Shown: one piece after another, positions 42,080-50,900 of the stretch
How positions within the stretch are numbered: the stretch's first letter is position 1
Layout of the letters: each line of letters opens with the position of its first letter
Source of the DNA: a bacterium
GTDB taxonomy: Bacteria > Electryoneota > Electryoneia > Electryoneales > Electryoneaceae
DNA length: 64,000 bases
Assembly: GCA_020444265.1 (NCBI GenBank)
Contig: JAHLLH010000010.1
Location: 1-64,000 of the forward strand
Direction: 5' to 3'
Program-made: the position numbers and the translations under genes
The notes under the pieces: generated by a model
What the model saw: only the letters and a program-made list of their open reading frames with translations
Databases searched by the model: none
Told to the model about the DNA's origin: nothing

Positions 42080-42925
42080 ATGAAACGGTCAAAAGCGGCA
42101 ACGAGTTCCAGTCAGCGTGTACGTCCACCGGACCCGGCAGGTCCACCGAACCCGGGTGGCTGGTGGCAAATGACCGAGGACAATCGTCTTCGCAATGTTG
42201 CCGTGGTGCTTGTTGAACCGGCGCGCCCGGAAAATGTTGGTGCGGCAGCACGAGCGCTGAAAACGATGGGCCTGACACGCCTGATCGTTGTCGGTTCGAC
42301 CGCCTGGCGCAGTGGCAAGGCGCGTGCCCTTGCGGTTGGTGCGGGAGATGTGCTGGAATCGGTGGAAGAATATGCCACCCTTGCCGAAGCGGTTGATGGT
42401 ATGCATGCCGTTGCAGTGACCACCGCGAGACGACGTCGCCGTGCCCGTCCTGTTTTCCCTGTTGATTCGGTTGCACCACACCTGCTGGGCGTTGCCGAGC
42501 ATGGTCCTGTAGCGATTGTTTTCGGACGCGAGGAGTGGGGACTGAACAACAGTGAATTGCTGCTGGGCGACTGGTGGACCACCATCCCCATGGTGACAAG
42601 CTACCCCTCACTCAACCTCGCGCAGAGTGTCATGCTGGTCTGCCGTGAGCTGGCCCGTGCCTCGATGGGCCCGATGCCTGACTACCCCTGGAAACCGGCG
42701 ACACGTGGCGAACGAAGCCGTTTGCTGGAACACGCGGCGACCACGATGGTCAAGGCGGGGCTGCATCCACGACCCGACCTCGAGGGCTACATCACAGTGC
42801 TCGGGCGAATGATGGATCGAGCGCTTCTCGAGGAGCGGGATGTGTCCGTGCTGCACGGAATTTTCCACCAGATGGACAATTACATGCACCGCCACGGCCC
42901 CGAGGACCCTACTTTAGAAGATTGA
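42080..42925 (+). CDS. SPOUT RNA 2'-O-methyltransferase, TrmJ/TrmH-like
   Basis: A 281-residue SPOUT enzyme. Motif 1 ARPENVGAAARALKTMGLTRLIVV, motif 2 VAIVFGREEWGLNNSEL and motif 3 PSLNLAQSVMLVCREL match TrmJ, which 2'-O-methylates position 32 of tRNAs. The C-terminal extension (RSRLLEHAATTMVKAGL...) is also as in TrmJ. A basic, Pro-rich N-terminal tail of about 30 residues precedes the domain. The start at 42080 follows AGGAAGCAGG. Other rRNA or tRNA targets are possible. Confidence 0.85.
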   Translation: MKRSKAATSSSQRVRPPDPAGPPNPGGWWQMTEDNRLRNVAVVLVEPARPENVGAAARALKTMGLTRLIVVGSTAWRSGKARALAVGAGDVLESVEEYATLAEAVDGMHAVAVTTARRRRRARPVFPVDSVAPHLLGVAEHGPVAIVFGREEWGLNNSELLLGDWWTTIPMVTSYPSLNLAQSVMLVCRELARASMGPMPDYPWKPATRGERSRLLEHAATTMVKAGLHPRPDLEGYITVLGRMMDRALLEERDVSVLHGIFHQMDNYMHRHGPEDPTLED

Positions 42926-43001
42926 ACGTACCGGCGGCCTGAGGGCCGAAAGAGGGATTGGGAGACGTGGAGCCACGTTTCTACCGGGAGATGGCTTTAC
43001 G

Positions 43002-44387
43002 ATGAAGGCGACGGTTTTGGACCGGGGAAGAGGTCTGGGAGGGAAAAACCTTATTCTCCGGCTGATGGTTGGTCTCCTGCTGATCGCGGGAGGGATATCC
43101 ACCGCACACGCGCAATCCATCCTGGAACCTGTCGAGGGGGAAACCGCGGCGGTTCTTGGCTTCCAGGCGGAAGGGCTTAGCGCCTCCGCTGCGGAGGCGC
43201 TCTCCAATGTGGTCCGCAAAATTGTCCTTGAGAACGGCAGACTGATCTTGATTGACCGTGACCGCACCGAAGCGGTCCTGGCCGAACAGGGCTTTATCAT
43301 GGCGGGCGGTTGCTACGATGTCTCCTGCCTTGTCGAAGCGGGCCGTGTCCTCGGCGCAAACCGTGTGATCACCGGCTCGATCAATCTGCTCGGAAGGAAA
43401 TACCTGATCGAACTGCGTTCGGCGAATGTCGGCACTGGACGGATCGAAGCACTTGAGACGGCTGAGTATCGAGGTGAGGTCGAAGGATTGACCGAACCGG
43501 TGAACAAGATCGCGAAACGCCTCGTTGCACGGCTGATTAATGATCCCGGCATCATCTTTGTCGAGACTGAACCACGTTCCAGTGCGGTCGAAGTTGATGG
43601 GGAACCGATCGGGTTCGCGCCCATACGGATCGAACGCCCCGGTGGAGTCGAGTACAAGATTTTGGCCAGCAGGTTCGGCTACCAGAATCGCTCGACCATG
43701 GTTCACCTTGCCGAACATGATAGTGTCCATGTCATCTTGCGCCTCGACAAAGAGGCTGAGGAGAGACGTCGTCGGGGCACTCCAGCGGGACGTCTTTTTG
43801 TCTCAGGCGGGTTCCCACTGAACCAGGCTTCCTCGAACCTCGATACACGTATTTCCTGGGGTTCCGGGCAGACCTTTGGTGGGTTGCTGCAGTTCGGCAC
43901 CGACTGGCGCTTGAGTTTCGGCGGCTACAGTTATCGTGGTGAGATTGACGATGTGGATAACAGCATCCTCGCCGAATACGATGTGATCGCTAACCCGGAA
44001 TCCGAAGCGCTGGTCTATTATTCCTCGTTGACTGCCATGCTGGGAGATGAATACTTCGCTCCCTTTATCGGGGGTGGGCTCTGCGCAATGGGCAGGACAG
44101 TGACCAAGCAGTACGATCCCAATAGCCTTGGAAGTCTTCTTTTGGACGAGGATACAGAATCGCTTTCGACTGATTTCGAGGTAGGGTGGACCCTTTCGAT
44201 GGGGGTGGAGATCGGGATTACTCGTTTCCTCACGATGCAAGTTGAAATGCTTCACGCTCGCGCATTGTCCTCGGAACGATCCTGGTGGAAGGACACTGAG
44301 AACGAGCCCGATCCCTCGTGGACCGAATCGTTCAAGGCGTTTGAGTCCTTCACCATCTTTCGCATGAACGTAGGTTTGAAACTGTGA
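43002..44387 (+). CDS. Outer-membrane protein with TolB-N/CsgG-like, PEGA and beta-barrel parts
   Basis: A 461-residue exported protein, signal peptide to about residue 37 (LILRLMVGLLLIAGGISTAHA). The first domain, AAVLGFQAEGLSASAAEALSNVVRKIVL...LILIDRDRTEAVLAEQGF, followed by CYDVSCLVEAGRVLGANRVITGSI, is the CsgG/DUF2380-like fold that looks up marker proteins. The second, IIFVETEPRSSAVEVDGEPIGFAPIRIERPGG, is a PEGA domain. The last 190 residues alternate polar/hydrophobic in short strands and end in a Leu, as in an outer-membrane beta-barrel. Likely a surface assembly or anchoring protein. Seven bases separate it from the next gene. Confidence 0.7.
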   Translation: MKATVLDRGRGLGGKNLILRLMVGLLLIAGGISTAHAQSILEPVEGETAAVLGFQAEGLSASAAEALSNVVRKIVLENGRLILIDRDRTEAVLAEQGFIMAGGCYDVSCLVEAGRVLGANRVITGSINLLGRKYLIELRSANVGTGRIEALETAEYRGEVEGLTEPVNKIAKRLVARLINDPGIIFVETEPRSSAVEVDGEPIGFAPIRIERPGGVEYKILASRFGYQNRSTMVHLAEHDSVHVILRLDKEAEERRRRGTPAGRLFVSGGFPLNQASSNLDTRISWGSGQTFGGLLQFGTDWRLSFGGYSYRGEIDDVDNSILAEYDVIANPESEALVYYSSLTAMLGDEYFAPFIGGGLCAMGRTVTKQYDPNSLGSLLLDEDTESLSTDFEVGWTLSMGVEIGITRFLTMQVEMLHARALSSERSWWKDTENEPDPSWTESFKAFESFTIFRMNVGLKL

Positions 44388-44393
44388 GTTGGA

Positions 44394-44801
44394 ATGTCCG
44401 CTGAAACCACCCCCCCTATGGATCAGGATGCGCAGGGCCGTCAGAAGTATCTCGCTCTCAACATCCTGATTCTGCTTGGTTACAACAATGCTGTCTCGGT
44501 CGAGCAGGCAATGCGCATAGGTGAAATCGCGCAGATTGCCGGCGATCCGGATCAAACCGATGGGGTTAGCTACCCGCGCGAAGAAGTCCTGGCGGCTATT
44601 ACCAGCCTGGTTGAGGAGGAGCTGATACGTATTAACCGCAGCGACTTCGATTCCAGCAACCTTGTCAACTATGCAACCGGGATGCACGATGACCACACGG
44701 TCTACATCACCCCGGGTGGCATTTTGTTCGTGAAACGTCTTACGGAAAAGGCGGAACAGGACGAGGCGCAATCTCGTGGCGGCACTGCAGACAATAGTTA
44801 G
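44394..44801 (+). CDS. Small protein of unknown function, winged-helix-like
   Basis: 135 residues, no signal peptide. Helices in KYLALNILILLGYNNAVSVEQAMRIGEIAQIAG and EEVLAAITSLVEEELIRINR, then a strand hairpin HDDHTVYITPGGILFVKRL, resemble the winged helix of transcription factors such as PadR or MarR-like proteins. I infer a possible DNA-binding role only from this pattern. It follows the surface protein gene by 7 bases and is probably in its operon. Confidence 0.55.
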   Translation: MSAETTPPMDQDAQGRQKYLALNILILLGYNNAVSVEQAMRIGEIAQIAGDPDQTDGVSYPREEVLAAITSLVEEELIRINRSDFDSSNLVNYATGMHDDHTVYITPGGILFVKRLTEKAEQDEAQSRGGTADNS

Positions 44802-44803
44802 GC

Positions 44804-44840
44804 TCGTCAAATTCGACGAGAAACTCGTCGAATTTGACGA
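44804..44840. repeat. Perfect 17-bp inverted repeat
   Basis: TCGTCAAATTCGACGAG-AAA-CTCGTCGAATTTGACGA, 17-bp arms with a 3-base spacer, two bases after the stop of the small gene. No T-run follows. It may act as a terminator-like RNA structure, or be an insertion like the 24-bp palindrome near 19.8 kb, which has the same spacer length. Confidence 0.8.
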
Positions 44841-44916
44841 ATAAACAGAGAACCGAGACGTTGATCCATTTGAGTAACCTGTTGAAAGTAAATAAGTAAC
44901 GATTCTCCTTCCTCGC

Positions 44917-44949
44917 CAGTTGACAACTGGCACGGCCTTCGCATTTGTA
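44917..44949 (+). promoter_or_regulatory. Weak promoter candidate with operator-like palindrome
   Basis: CCAGTTG-A-CAACTGG (44917-44931) is a perfect palindrome that includes a TTGACA at 44920. An 18-bp spacer leads to TTGTAT, a poor -10. Located 135 bases before the lipoprotein gene. Confidence 0.3.
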
Positions 44950-45083
44950 TCGCACCGAGCGGCGAGGAGTTCCGGTTAAACGGATGGTGGGGGCAGACGT
45001 CCTATCTACAACCGGCAAATCCTCCCCGGGATTGTAACAGGTGTGGCGTGGTCCTGAACCCGCCGAACTAAGGGAGTAGAATC

Positions 45084-45926
45084 ATGAAGTTGACACCCTC
45101 CAGACTGATGGTCCTGCTGTTGGCCATTTCGATCTTTACGATCGGCTGCAGTGAGGATGCTACCAGCCCGGTGAATGATACCGAGGCGATGACCGTTACA
45201 GAGCAGGAAGATGTGGCGGATGATTTTGCCAGCACACTGGCGGATCCGGACGAAGGCATGATCCCGCTGTGGATGGGGGAATTCGGTGGAGCACCGCTCG
45301 CCTTTGTCGATCCAAAGGATGGCGCTGTCAGCACAATCGCTGATACAGTTGTCCGTGAAAACCGTTTCCTGACCGTTACCCGCATTCGCAACTTCTACGA
45401 TGCAGATGGCAACATGTCGGACAGCTACGATAGCCTGACAACGGTTGCTGTGGAACGTCTCTTCAGCCTGGTCGGTGACCATGAGGCGGAAGATGGCGGA
45501 CGCAGCATGTCGATTAACCACCAGGATTCCACCTGGGTGGATGGCATCGAGCCCGACAGCGAGTTGCACACCCTGAACGGAGAAGGCACCCGTCACAACG
45601 AGGGCAGCTTCGAGTCCCGTCTGCATGATGCTTCGGCCACCATGACCTCGGATTACGCCTGGACCGCGACAGACATCGAGATCAGCACGGACCGTGAAAC
45701 GAATCCCTTCCCGCTCTCCGGCACCATCGCTGTGGAAGGCGAAACCTACCACTACCGCACTGGTCCTCGTGGCGAAATCGAACGCACCCACACCGTCAGT
45801 CTGACAGTCACCTTCGATGGCACCCAGTACGCCCTGGTGACAATGGAAGATGGCACCGAGTACTACGTTGACCTGACCCTGGGCCGTCCGCACCGTGGCC
45901 GTCCCGGTGGTGGTGGCCCCCGTTAA
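45084..45926 (+). CDS. Lipoprotein of unknown function
   Basis: A 280-residue lipoprotein, lipobox FTIGC followed by an acidic, Thr/Ser-rich linker (SEDATSPVNDTEAMTVTEQED). The mature part is beta-rich with many Thr, Glu and Asp: FLTVTRIRNFYDADGN, SGTIAVEGETYHYRTGPRGEIERTHTVSLTVTFDGTQYALVTMEDG. It ends in a basic Gly/Pro tail (RPHRGRPGGGGPR). No recognised family. A terminator follows after 35 bases; the gene is likely monocistronic. Confidence 0.7.
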   Translation: MKLTPSRLMVLLLAISIFTIGCSEDATSPVNDTEAMTVTEQEDVADDFASTLADPDEGMIPLWMGEFGGAPLAFVDPKDGAVSTIADTVVRENRFLTVTRIRNFYDADGNMSDSYDSLTTVAVERLFSLVGDHEAEDGGRSMSINHQDSTWVDGIEPDSELHTLNGEGTRHNEGSFESRLHDASATMTSDYAWTATDIEISTDRETNPFPLSGTIAVEGETYHYRTGPRGEIERTHTVSLTVTFDGTQYALVTMEDGTEYYVDLTLGRPHRGRPGGGGPR

Positions 45927-45961
45927 GTAATCACCGCTCAGTTGCGCATTCCCGCATGCTC

Positions 45962-45990
45962 AAACCGCCCTTTCGTGGGCGGTTTGTTTA
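45962..45990 (+). terminator. Rho-independent terminator of the lipoprotein gene
   Basis: AAACCGCCC-TTTCGT-GGGCGGTTT followed by GTTTAGTTTT. Confidence 0.85.
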
Positions 45991-46090
45991 GTTTTGAAGT
46001 CGCCAGGGGCACGATTACCCGGGTTGACATCTCAGCACGCCTGAAGTTGGATAGCGTGGTGAGATACCTAGCCAATACCTGTTCATTTCT

Positions 46091-46132
46091 CTGTTGAAAT
46101 GCTTCGCTTGGGTGATGGGGCACCCAAGCCAG
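46091..46132. repeat. Family C palindrome, copy 4 (inverted)
   Basis: CTGTTGAAATGCTTC followed by GCTTGGGTG-ATGGGG-CACCCAAGC (46106-46129). It sits between the terminator at 45962 and the promoter of the NYN gene. The rest of this 363-bp gap holds nothing else recognisable. Confidence 0.75.
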
Positions 46133-46179
46133 TGGGTAATCTTTGTCCCTCGCCCTTCTCCAGCCAGAAAAATCCCTGC

Positions 46180-46208
46180 TTGATCGTTGAGAAACCGCTG
46201 GATATATT
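46180..46208 (+). promoter_or_regulatory. Sigma70-type promoter for the NYN-LOTUS gene
   Basis: TTGATC, 17-bp spacer, TATATT, 82 bases before the start codon. Confidence 0.6.
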
Positions 46209-46289
46209 GCCCACTTAAGCAATACGATTGTGAGGACGTCCGGGACTCGACGTATCGCTGTTTATTTCGCCCCGGACAAAGAGGAAAAC

Positions 46290-47789
46290 ATGAACAAAGA
46301 CAACGAACCAAAGATCGCGTTATTCATCGATTACGACAACATTGCCATCGGCCTGCGTGAAGCGGGTGGGCAGACTTTTGAAATCAACTTGATTCTTGAG
46401 CGCATCCTTGAAAAGGGACGAATCATTTTCAAGCGTGCCTATGCGGACTGGTACCTGTTCAGCGACGCCAAGCGTAAGCTGCACGAATACGGCATCGAGA
46501 TGATTGACATTCCGATGCGCCGCAACATTGGGAAAAATAGCGCCGACATCCGTATGGTCGTCGATGCACTCGACCTCTGCTACACCAAGGAACACATCGA
46601 TACGTTTGTCATCGGTTCCGGTGACAGCGATTTCACCCCCCTCGTTTCGAAGCTCAAAGAGAACAACAAGGAAGTCATCGGCTTCGGACTTCGCATGTCC
46701 ACCAGCAACCTGCTGGCGAACAACTGCGATGAGTTTCTTTTCTACGAAGACTTGACCAGCCTGCCGGTCAATCGTCCCCAAATGCCCAGCGGCCTGACCA
46801 AACGTCAGCACGATGCCTTCTCACTCGTGCTCGACGCCGTGGCGGCGCTGATCCGTGAGTCGAAAGACATCCTTTGGGGCAGCTTAATCAAGGATACGAT
46901 CCGCAGGAAACGGCCCTCGTTCAGTGAATCGCAGTTCGGCTATTCCAACTTCTCGCAGCTGCTTGAAGATGCGGCAAAGCACGGTCTCATCGGGCTGATC
47001 AAAGATCCGAAGAGCGGCGGGACCCCGGTCGTGACCGGGTTTGGTCATGTTGGTGAGAGCAGCTCCCAGCCGAGCTCACGAGCTTCTGCACCGGCCCAGC
47101 CGCGCAGCGGATCGAGCCTGCTCGTTAATACGGATGCGGCACGCAGCCTGCCAGCCGTTCAGGCGGAAAACGGGGACGAGAAAGCTCCACCGAGTCCGCT
47201 GAAGAAAACACCTTCACGCACGAGTACAGCAAAGCCGAAGGCAGAAGAAGCCAAGCCGGCGGTAGAGGCAGGGGACGAGGAGAAGAAGGACGCGGCGCCG
47301 AAGAAACCGACCCGCCGCCGTACCTCGACCCGAAAACCTGCTGCGAAGAAGGCTGATGAGGTCAAGAAGGATGCAGCCGACGAAAAGAAGGATGTGAAGC
47401 CTGAGGTTGTGGCGATAGAGAAGGCAGAGGGCAAGGTCGAGGAGAAGGGCGAAGAGAGTAAGCTCGTCGCCAAAACCCCGGCAAAGAAGCCTACCCGTCG
47501 CCGTGCTCCCGCGAAAGCGAAGAAGGACGAGCCAAAGGCAGATGCCGTGAAGGATGAAAAATCGGCGGAAGCCAAGCCGGCACCTGCGAAAAAAGATGCT
47601 CCGGCAAAGAAAGCGGCGCCCGCGAAGAAGGCAGTGGAACCGAAGAAAGCTGAACCGGCAAAAGCGGAACCGGTAAAGGTGCAGGAGTCGAAGCCAGAAC
47701 CATCTCCCGCGCCGCCGAGTGCAACCCCGGTATCAGAGAAGCCAAAAGGCCAGCCACTCAAGAGCAATGCACGCCGTCGTCGCAGGTGA
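46290..47789 (+). CDS. NYN-domain (LabA/DUF88) putative RNase with LOTUS domain and histone-H1-like tail
   Basis: A 499-residue cytoplasmic protein in three parts. Residues 1-155 form a NYN/PIN-like domain: ALFIDYDNIAIGL with the Asp pair, KNSADIRMVVDALDL and VIGSGDSDFTPLV, the acidic residues that would bind Mg2+ for RNA cleavage. Residues about 170-250 are an OST-HTH/LOTUS winged helix (AFSLVLDAVAALIRESKDILWGSLIKDTI...FGYSNFSQLLEDA), which binds RNA. The last 180 residues are low-complexity Lys/Ala/Pro/Arg, with repeated KKPTRRR units and AKKxAPAKKA runs like histone H1. NYN-LOTUS pairs are common in bacteria; the long basic tail is not typical. GAGGAAAAC precedes the ATG. Confidence 0.85.
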   Translation: MNKDNEPKIALFIDYDNIAIGLREAGGQTFEINLILERILEKGRIIFKRAYADWYLFSDAKRKLHEYGIEMIDIPMRRNIGKNSADIRMVVDALDLCYTKEHIDTFVIGSGDSDFTPLVSKLKENNKEVIGFGLRMSTSNLLANNCDEFLFYEDLTSLPVNRPQMPSGLTKRQHDAFSLVLDAVAALIRESKDILWGSLIKDTIRRKRPSFSESQFGYSNFSQLLEDAAKHGLIGLIKDPKSGGTPVVTGFGHVGESSSQPSSRASAPAQPRSGSSLLVNTDAARSLPAVQAENGDEKAPPSPLKKTPSRTSTAKPKAEEAKPAVEAGDEEKKDAAPKKPTRRRTSTRKPAAKKADEVKKDAADEKKDVKPEVVAIEKAEGKVEEKGEESKLVAKTPAKKPTRRRAPAKAKKDEPKADAVKDEKSAEAKPAPAKKDAPAKKAAPAKKAVEPKKAEPAKAEPVKVQESKPEPSPAPPSATPVSEKPKGQPLKSNARRRRR

Positions 47790-47820
47790 GCTTTCAGGGC
47801 TATAAAAGCAGGGATGGATG

Positions 47821-47850
47821 TTGGCATTTCCTGCTGTGACGGCCTATCTT
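47821..47850 (+). promoter_or_regulatory. Promoter candidate for sprA
   Basis: TTGGCA, 18-bp spacer, TATCTT, with predicted initiation near 47857, just before the palindrome at 47863. Confidence 0.4.
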
Positions 47851-47862
47851 AGAGCTAGTGAT

Positions 47863-47890
47863 CGGCGCGATGTGCTAGCACATCGCGCCG
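47863..47890. repeat. 28-bp perfect palindrome upstream of sprA
   Basis: CGGCGCGATGTGCT then its exact complement AGCACATCGCGCCG with no spacer. Position just after the predicted transcription start of sprA suits an operator or a 5' RNA hairpin. Confidence 0.75.
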
Positions 47891-47973
47891 GTGCATGACA
47901 ATGACCAACGTATAGACTTTCCTGGGAGGTGTCCCGCGGGCTTGTGATCGCGTTTTGACCCTCATCTTCATGG

Positions 47974-50900
47974 ATGCATGTGAACGATTCGGGCCGGATG
48001 AGCCACGCCGGAACGCGGTCTGTCGGGCGCAAGAGGTTTCGTACGCCCTGGCTGATGGCGGGACTGCTTCTCCCTTTCTTCCTGTTGCAACTCGCGCGGG
48101 CGGATGTGGGGATCTCCGTCACACCGCCCATTCCTGGCACATTTGATCCCGAGGCCGACTTACGGGCTCCGAAACCGCTCCGTCTTTACGGTGCGGACAG
48201 CCTGGCGGCCTTCTCCCACGAAGGGATCCTTTTCCGGGTGGAGACGGAATACGACTCCACATCCGGCTACTACGTCTCTACCCGAACGTTATTTGGCGAC
48301 AAATATGGCCCGGAACAGGTCTATTCGCCGGAAGCCTGGCGTGAGTTCCGTGTCCAGCGCGCCCGCCGTGAGAACCTCCGCAAGAAGTTCGATGACCAGA
48401 TTAACAGCCCCTCCCAGGAATCTGGGGGGAGTGCCCTCGAGATCCAGGTTCCCTTCAAAATTCGTAGTCGCACCTTCCGTCGAATTTTCGGCGGTGATCG
48501 TGTCGGCCTGCGTGTAACCGGTCAGATTACCATCGATGGTGGCTTACGTCGGGAAAAATCGGACCAGGTGCTCACCACACGGAACGATCAAGCGAACTAC
48601 AACTTCAAGATCGACCAGACGCAGCAGTTCCGGATTGTCGGGAAGGTGGGCGACAAGGTCAGTGTAGAAATTGACCAGGACTCGGAACGAATATTCGATT
48701 TCGAGAACAATGTCAAGCTTAGCTATGAGGGGTATGAGGACGAGATCATCCAGTCCATCGAGGCGGGAAATATCAGCTTGTCCCTGCCCGGTACCCAACT
48801 CGCAACCCTGACTGCCAACAACCAGGGGCTGTTCGGTTTCAAGACAGAGTCCAAGGTCGGTCCGCTCTCCATCACGACCATCGCATCTCTCCAGCAGGGT
48901 GAAAAAAACAAGCTAAGCTATGAGGGCGGCAGCGAAGCGACTACAGTCAAGATCAACGATACCAATTACCTGCGCAATCAGTATTTCTTCCTCGATTTCC
49001 TCTATCGTGAACAGTATCGCCGCTTCACCTCTGAAGTTCAGCATGTCGTCAACTCTCCAGACACGTATATCAACCAGATTGAAGTCTACCGTAGTGTGCA
49101 GCCCCAGGCAGACAATACAGACATCTATGATGGTGTCGCGGTCTATGATGAGAGCGAGGCGGAAAACTTCTTCGTACCAGCGATTGCGGGCGCGGACGAG
49201 ATCAATGAGATGGTCGATTATTACAAGTCTGCCGGTGATGAGGAAGGGGTCTTCAGCGAAAACGCTTTCTTCCGCAAACTGGACGAAAACGAATATGATG
49301 TCGACCTGCAAGCCGGTTACATCCGGTTAAGCTACCCCGCGAATGATGGTGAAATCATTGCAGTGGCATACAGTGTTGGCAGTGGAGCGAACAGGAAAAC
49401 AGTCGGTACCCTCAGTCCTCCCATTTCCAGGGGTGTCTTTAAGCTGCTGAAACCGAAGACAGTCAGTATCGAAAACCCGGTCTACCAGCTGTCCTGGAAA
49501 CATGTATACGATTTGCAGACCTCGGGGTTGAAAGAAGGCGATCTCGAAGCACGGATTGTCCGTGCCAACTCGGATGCCTCACCGACCAACCAGACGGGTG
49601 AGGCTTGGGTGCAGGTGCTGGGCGTGGACCAATTCAGCAACTCGGATGAAACCGGACCGCCTGACAACCAGATTGATGAACGCTATCAGAATGTTTTCGT
49701 GAATCGAGCCTATGGCGAGCTTCATTTTCCGGATTTGCGACCCTTCGATCCGGAAGGCTACTACAAGGGCAATGAGCTGATTGTCGCTGACCTGGATTCT
49801 CTCGAAAATCCGACGATCTATGATGTGCTGCCCAATAGTGGAACGACTCGTCCGAAAAACTTCAATATCGAAGCGACGTACTCGAGCGCTTCATCCAACA
49901 TTTCGCTGGGCATCAATGTTCTCGAAGGGTCGGAAGAGGTTTTCCTCAATGGCACCAAGCTGACCAAAGATGTCGACTACATCATCGACTACCTCTCCGG
50001 TCAGATCACCATTCTGAACGATCAAGCCTTCTTGCCCGGGGCAAACCTTGAGATCAATTACGAATCGGGTGAAGTATTCCAGCTTGACCAACGGACCATG
50101 CTCGGAATCCGTCTCGAATATGCCCTGTGGGAAGACAGTTTTATCGGCGCAACGTTCCTCTACTTCAATGAGGAACCAATCGATAAGCGGGTGAAGGTGG
50201 GTAATGAGCCCTTGCGGAACATCATCTGGGACGTCAATACGCGTCTCCGGTTCCGTCCCTACTGGATGACCCAGTTGGTCAATGCACTGCCCGGCATTGA
50301 GACGGATGAGCCATCCGAGGTCTCATTCGAAGGTGAAATTGCGCAGGTCTTCCCAAACCCGAACAGCTTGAACAGCGATGCGACCGGCGATCCGAACGGC
50401 GTGGCCTACATTGATGACTTTGAAGCGGCGAAACGTGCAACACCGCTTGGCGTACGTCGAAAGAACTGGTATGCTGCAAGCCACCCGAACCGTCTCCCTC
50501 GTGGCGACTTCCGAAGCACACCCGAGGACAGCACCGATTTCCGTGGACGACTCTTCTGGTACAATCCGTTCAATCGAGTGCAAATCAAAGACATCTGGCC
50601 AAACCGTGAAGTGAACACCAAGGTGCCAAACGAAACGGAAGTGTTGACGATTGAGTATGATCCGAACGTCAATAACTTCCGACGTGCAGGGGTTGATTCG
50701 ACAATCACCTGGAATGGTGTGATGCGTGCGCTGTCACCCGGTTTTTACAACCAGACGGCAACCAAATTCATCGAGGTCTGGCTCAATTGGCAAGGGGGAG
50801 GTCGTGACGCGACCCTTTACTTCGATATGGGGCAGATCAGCGAAGATGTAATCCCGAACGGCGAGTTGGACACGGAAGACGAGATCGTCGGTATTAAGGG

